Assembly: GCA_937927965.1 (NCBI GenBank) | Contig: CALEZA010000101.1 | Coordinates: 1 to 15,970, forward strand | DNA from: an uncultured Candidatus Planktophila sp. | GTDB taxonomy: Bacteria > Actinomycetota > Actinomycetes > Nanopelagicales > Nanopelagicaceae | Direction: 5' to 3' | Length of the DNA stretch: 15,970 nucleotides | In this document: positions 13,565 to 15,970 of the stretch, one piece after another | Layout of the letters: every line of letters starts with the position of its first letter | Numbering within the stretch: position 1 is the stretch's first letter | Program-made: the position numbers and the translations under genes | The notes under the pieces: generated by a model | Seen by the model: the letters and a program-made list of their open reading frames with translations, nothing else | Told to the model about the DNA's origin: nothing | Database searches by the model: none

Positions 13565-15118
13565 ATGAGCCGTAAGAGATTTTTGAGAACTGCCTCAATA
13601 GCCATCGCTTTGGGTTTAATCTTTGGTGGAATTCAATCGAGCTTCGCTAAAGACAATGGCAAGCCTGCAACGCCAGGCAATAGCGCCAGCGCAGGAAATA
13701 GTTCATCATCGAAGAATAATTCAAACGGAAACTCCACCCAGGGAAATAGCTCTTCTACTTCAGGCTCATCACAAGGAAATGGAACTTCGAATGGTAATTC
13801 TGGAAATTCAACCAAATCAGAGACCAAGGTTAATGCTCCAGCTAAATCGAGCAATCCCAAGTTAAGCCAGAACGCTCTTGCACCATCTCAAACAAATAGT
13901 CGTGCAACTAAGGCTAGTGTTGTTCACTCTCGAACTGCACCTTCTTGCCAAGCATTCACCGCAAAAGCTAAACAAGCTTTGGCTGCTGATCCATGTTCAG
14001 ACTTTATTGTTGTCTTTCAACCCGGATTTGCTCGTGCATCATCGACAGAATTAATTAAATCAACTGGTGCGCAGGTGAAGAAAGAATGGTCAAATGCTCT
14101 TAATGGAGCCTTAGTAAATGGCCCGCTTTCAAAGATGCTCGCACTTGCTAATAACCCAAATGTGCTTGTTGTTGAAGATGATTTAGAAGTTACTTCAACC
14201 GCAATTCAATCCCCTGCTCCTTGGGGATTAGATCGCATCGATCAGCTAACGCTTCCGCTCTCAAACACTTTTAACGATAACGACAATTCAGGTCTTAACA
14301 CATACTCTTTTGTGGTTGACACAGGAATTGATGCGTCCAACAGCGATTTTGGTTCGAGAGTAGTTCCTGGATTTACAGCGATAGCTGATGGTCTCGGTTC
14401 TAAAGATTGCAATGGCCATGGAACACATGTGGCGGGCATTATTGGTGGCAGCACTTATGGAGTTGCCAAGAAGACCACTTTGGTTCCTGTTCGAGTCTTA
14501 GATTGTGCCGGTTCTGGTACTTACTCATCCGTTATTTCAGGACTTGATTGGATTGCGGCAAATTACCGTGTTGGCGATGCAGCTGTTGTAAATATGAGCC
14601 TAGGTGGCCCAGCTAGCTCAACCCTCGACGGGGCTGTGAGAAACCTAATCTCCAAGGGAATCACCGTTGTAGTTGCAGCAGGAAACTCAAATGCAGATGC
14701 CTGCTCATACTCTCCTTCAAGGGTCATCGATGCAATCACAGTAGGTGCGACAGATAATTCTGATACTCGTGCATACTATTCAAATTACGGATCCTGTCTG
14801 GATGTGTTTGCGCCAGGAAGCGCCATTACCTCGACTTGGCTAGGCGCAGCGGGGACAAACACAATTAGCGGAACTTCTATGGCTTCTCCCAATGTTGCCG
14901 GTGTTATCGCTCGCTTCCTTGGCTATAACCCAGGACTTACTCCCGCTCAAGTAGCCAACTCAGTCAAGACAAGCTCAACAAAGGGTGTTGTGATAAATCC
15001 TGGTACAAATTCTCTTAACCAGCTTGTCTATCTCGATGTAAAACCTGACACCACGACTGTGACTCCAATTGACACATCGCCTACTTTCAAGAAGACAACT
15101 CCGCGAGGAAGAAAGTAA
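13565..15118 (+). CDS. Secreted subtilisin-like serine protease (S8, proteinase K type)
   Basis: This is a 517-residue exported protease. The signal peptide covers about residues 1-28 (MSRKRFLR, hydrophobic core, SSFA). It is followed by a long Asn/Ser/Gly/Thr-rich low-complexity stretch (about 30-95), then an inhibitor-I9-like prodomain (about 145-210; DFIVVFQPG, VLVVEDDLEV). The catalytic domain has Asp252 in VVDTGID, His285 in GHGTHVAG, the oxyanion Asn374 in AAGNSN and Ser438 in GTSMASPN. The pattern DCNGHGTHVAG and the cysteines in the catalytic domain point to the proteinase K subgroup. The C-terminus has a short Thr/Pro/basic tail and no visible cell-wall anchor. The triad is intact, so it should be active. 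It is the second secreted peptidase of the window, which suggests use of external protein, though cell-wall roles are equally possible. Confidence 0.94.
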   Translation: MSRKRFLRTASIAIALGLIFGGIQSSFAKDNGKPATPGNSASAGNSSSSKNNSNGNSTQGNSSSTSGSSQGNGTSNGNSGNSTKSETKVNAPAKSSNPKLSQNALAPSQTNSRATKASVVHSRTAPSCQAFTAKAKQALAADPCSDFIVVFQPGFARASSTELIKSTGAQVKKEWSNALNGALVNGPLSKMLALANNPNVLVVEDDLEVTSTAIQSPAPWGLDRIDQLTLPLSNTFNDNDNSGLNTYSFVVDTGIDASNSDFGSRVVPGFTAIADGLGSKDCNGHGTHVAGIIGGSTYGVAKKTTLVPVRVLDCAGSGTYSSVISGLDWIAANYRVGDAAVVNMSLGGPASSTLDGAVRNLISKGITVVVAAGNSNADACSYSPSRVIDAITVGATDNSDTRAYYSNYGSCLDVFAPGSAITSTWLGAAGTNTISGTSMASPNVAGVIARFLGYNPGLTPAQVANSVKTSSTKGVVINPGTNSLNQLVYLDVKPDTTTVTPIDTSPTFKKTTPRGRK

Positions 15119-15121
15119 AAA

Positions 15122-15862
15122 CTACTCGTCTTTGCTCTCTGAAGAGTTGAAAGTTCTCACAAGGGATATGGCTGCAATATAGATAGGGAAGGCAACCATT
15201 ATCACGAAAGAAACTTTCGAGTAGTTCACTCCGCTCTCGTTGGAATAGTTCCACGAAAGCACAAAGAGGTTGAAGATATAAAGGGTTGCAAAGGGAAGTG
15301 TGAAATTTCTCCACCGAGAAACTCTGACAAGGTGTGGAAATTTGATATTTGTTAACTGAGAAATTGCAAGAAGAACTGTTGCGATTGCAGTTGTGCGTGG
15401 AGATAAATCAAAAACTAGAAATGATGGAACTGCCAGATTCCAGATAGCTGGAAAACCATTGAACCAATGATCTTCAGTCTCTATGTCAGTTCGAGCAAAC
15501 CAGAGCGCTGAAAGTAGTAGAACCATCGCCGCGATGATAGTTTGAAATTCCGCAGGCAACATATTAAGTCGGATTAAAAGTGCAACTGGCACCACCACAC
15601 AGGTCACATAATCAACGATGAGGTCGAGTACATATCCATCGACTCGTGGTGCATGAAAAACCACATCTATCTTTCTTGCAATAGGTCCATCAAGTCCATC
15701 AAGAACCTGACAGACCAAGAGCCATAGAAGTGCTCCCCTGACATTCCCATCGATCACTGCTTGAAGAGCGAGAAGTCCTGCAGCAGCTCCGCTGGCAGTC
15801 ATCACATGGAGGGCATAGCCAGCGCCTCTGGTGAGCTTTGTCTGAGTGGAGGTTGTCTTCAT
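15122..15862 (-). CDS. pcs: CDP-alcohol phosphatidyltransferase, phosphatidylcholine synthase-like
   Basis: This 246-residue membrane enzyme transfers a phosphatidyl group from CDP-diacylglycerol to an alcohol. The signature is Asp55-x2-Asp58-Gly59-x2-Ala62-Arg63-x12-Gly76-x3-Asp80-x3-Asp84. The spacing between AR and G is 12, longer than the usual 8, as in bacterial phosphatidylcholine synthases. Further likeness to that family is seen in LDLIVDYVTCVVVP, TEDHWFNGFPAIWN and IKFPHLVRVSRWRN. About six to eight hydrophobic helices are present. The ATG at 15862 is preferred over two ATGs upstream (15904, 15892-15894), because those lie in a strong hairpin and a -10-like hexamer lies between the hairpin and 15862. 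Choline as the acceptor is inferred from family resemblance; another alcohol is possible. The gene ends 3 bases from the convergent protease gene. Confidence 0.8.
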   Translation of the reverse strand: MKTTSTQTKLTRGAGYALHVMTASGAAAGLLALQAVIDGNVRGALLWLLVCQVLDGLDGPIARKIDVVFHAPRVDGYVLDLIVDYVTCVVVPVALLIRLNMLPAEFQTIIAAMVLLLSALWFARTDIETEDHWFNGFPAIWNLAVPSFLVFDLSPRTTAIATVLLAISQLTNIKFPHLVRVSRWRNFTLPFATLYIFNLFVLSWNYSNESGVNYSKVSFVIMVAFPIYIAAISLVRTFNSSESKDE

Positions 15863-15871
15863 GATTGTCTG

Positions 15872-15877
15872 AGAATA
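15872..15877 (-). promoter_or_regulatory. Possible -10 element TATTCT for the Pcs-like gene
   Basis: On the minus strand TATTCT is followed by nine bases (cagacaatc) and the ATG at 15862, giving a leader of only 2-3 bases. It begins one base after the hairpin that follows the tRNA. Confidence 0.4.
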
Positions 15878-15878
15878 G

Positions 15879-15907
15879 CGAATGGCCGTCATAGTGACGG
15901 CCATTCG
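15879..15907 (-). terminator. Perfect 13-bp-arm hairpin after the initiator tRNA gene
   Basis: Bases 15879-15891 (CGAATGGCCGTCA) and 15895-15907 are perfect inverted copies around a 3-base loop. On the minus strand the hairpin begins nine bases after the encoded CCA of the tRNA, so a tRNA terminator or 3'-processing barrier is the likely role. No T-run follows, so classical rho-independent action is uncertain. Confidence 0.6.
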
Positions 15908-15916
15908 ATACTTCTT

Positions 15917-15970
<54 letters not shown>

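Noticed and set aside
13633..13860. Minus-strand open frame opposite the protease spacer, rich in Glu, Pro, Phe and Leu
   Set aside because: Its composition is the direct reverse image of the Asn/Ser/Gly-rich codons on the plus strand.
15863..15904. Upstream ATG starts (15904 and 15892-15894) for the Pcs-like gene
   Set aside because: Both lie within the perfect hairpin after the tRNA, and the added residues show no family resemblance.

Overview
The window looks like part of a small, gene-dense, low-GC actinobacterial chromosome. The signs are an actinobacterial-type Kgd (2-oxoglutarate decarboxylase/dehydrogenase), a nickel superoxide dismutase with its maturation peptidase, a SigR/RsrA-type redox sigma and zinc anti-sigma pair, short intergenic gaps, and A/T-leaning codons. 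A freshwater Nanopelagicales (acI, 'Planktophila'-like) origin would fit, but that is an inference from gene content and streamlining, not something the bases prove. I see no mobile element, integrase, CRISPR array or rRNA. No gene-free stretch exceeds about 65 bases.

Layout: 1-2039 is the 3' part of kgd (plus strand), cut by the window edge. 2103-3840 holds two overlapping plus-strand genes of unknown function; the second carries a variant-leucine-rich-repeat-like stretch and an EF-hand-like loop. 3847-5046 (minus) encodes a secreted HExxH metallopeptidase-like protein. 5099-5922 is a divergent pair, sodX (minus) and sodN (plus), with an inverted repeat lying on the sodN core promoter. 5923-8069 (minus) is a probable operon read from right to left: SRAP-domain protein, SigR-like sigma factor, RsrA-like anti-sigma factor, hot-dog thioesterase. 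8100-13523 (plus) is a compact run aroA-rsgA-hisN-copper P-type ATPase. 13565-15118 (plus) is a secreted subtilisin-like protease. 15122-15862 (minus) is a CDP-alcohol phosphatidyltransferase most like phosphatidylcholine synthase. The window ends inside an initiator tRNA-Met (minus), followed by a perfect 13-bp-arm hairpin.

How the parts fit: the central 5.1-8.1 kb block is a redox and damage island, with superoxide removal (sodN/sodX) next to a thiol-stress sigma/anti-sigma pair and an abasic-site crosslinking SRAP protein. The aroA-rsgA-hisN-ATPase run joins aromatic and histidine biosynthesis, ribosome maturation and copper export.

The strongest structural signal is transcriptional. Almost every gene that heads a transcription unit has a TANNNT -10 hexamer ending exactly 6 (once 7) bases before its ATG and no Shine-Dalgarno sequence, which predicts leaderless mRNAs starting at the A of ATG. 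rsgA and hisN inside the aroA run show the same signature. The anti-sigma gene and, more weakly, the P-type ATPase have Shine-Dalgarno-like sequences instead. Three convergent gene pairs have stop codons only 0-6 bases apart, leaving no room for dedicated terminators.
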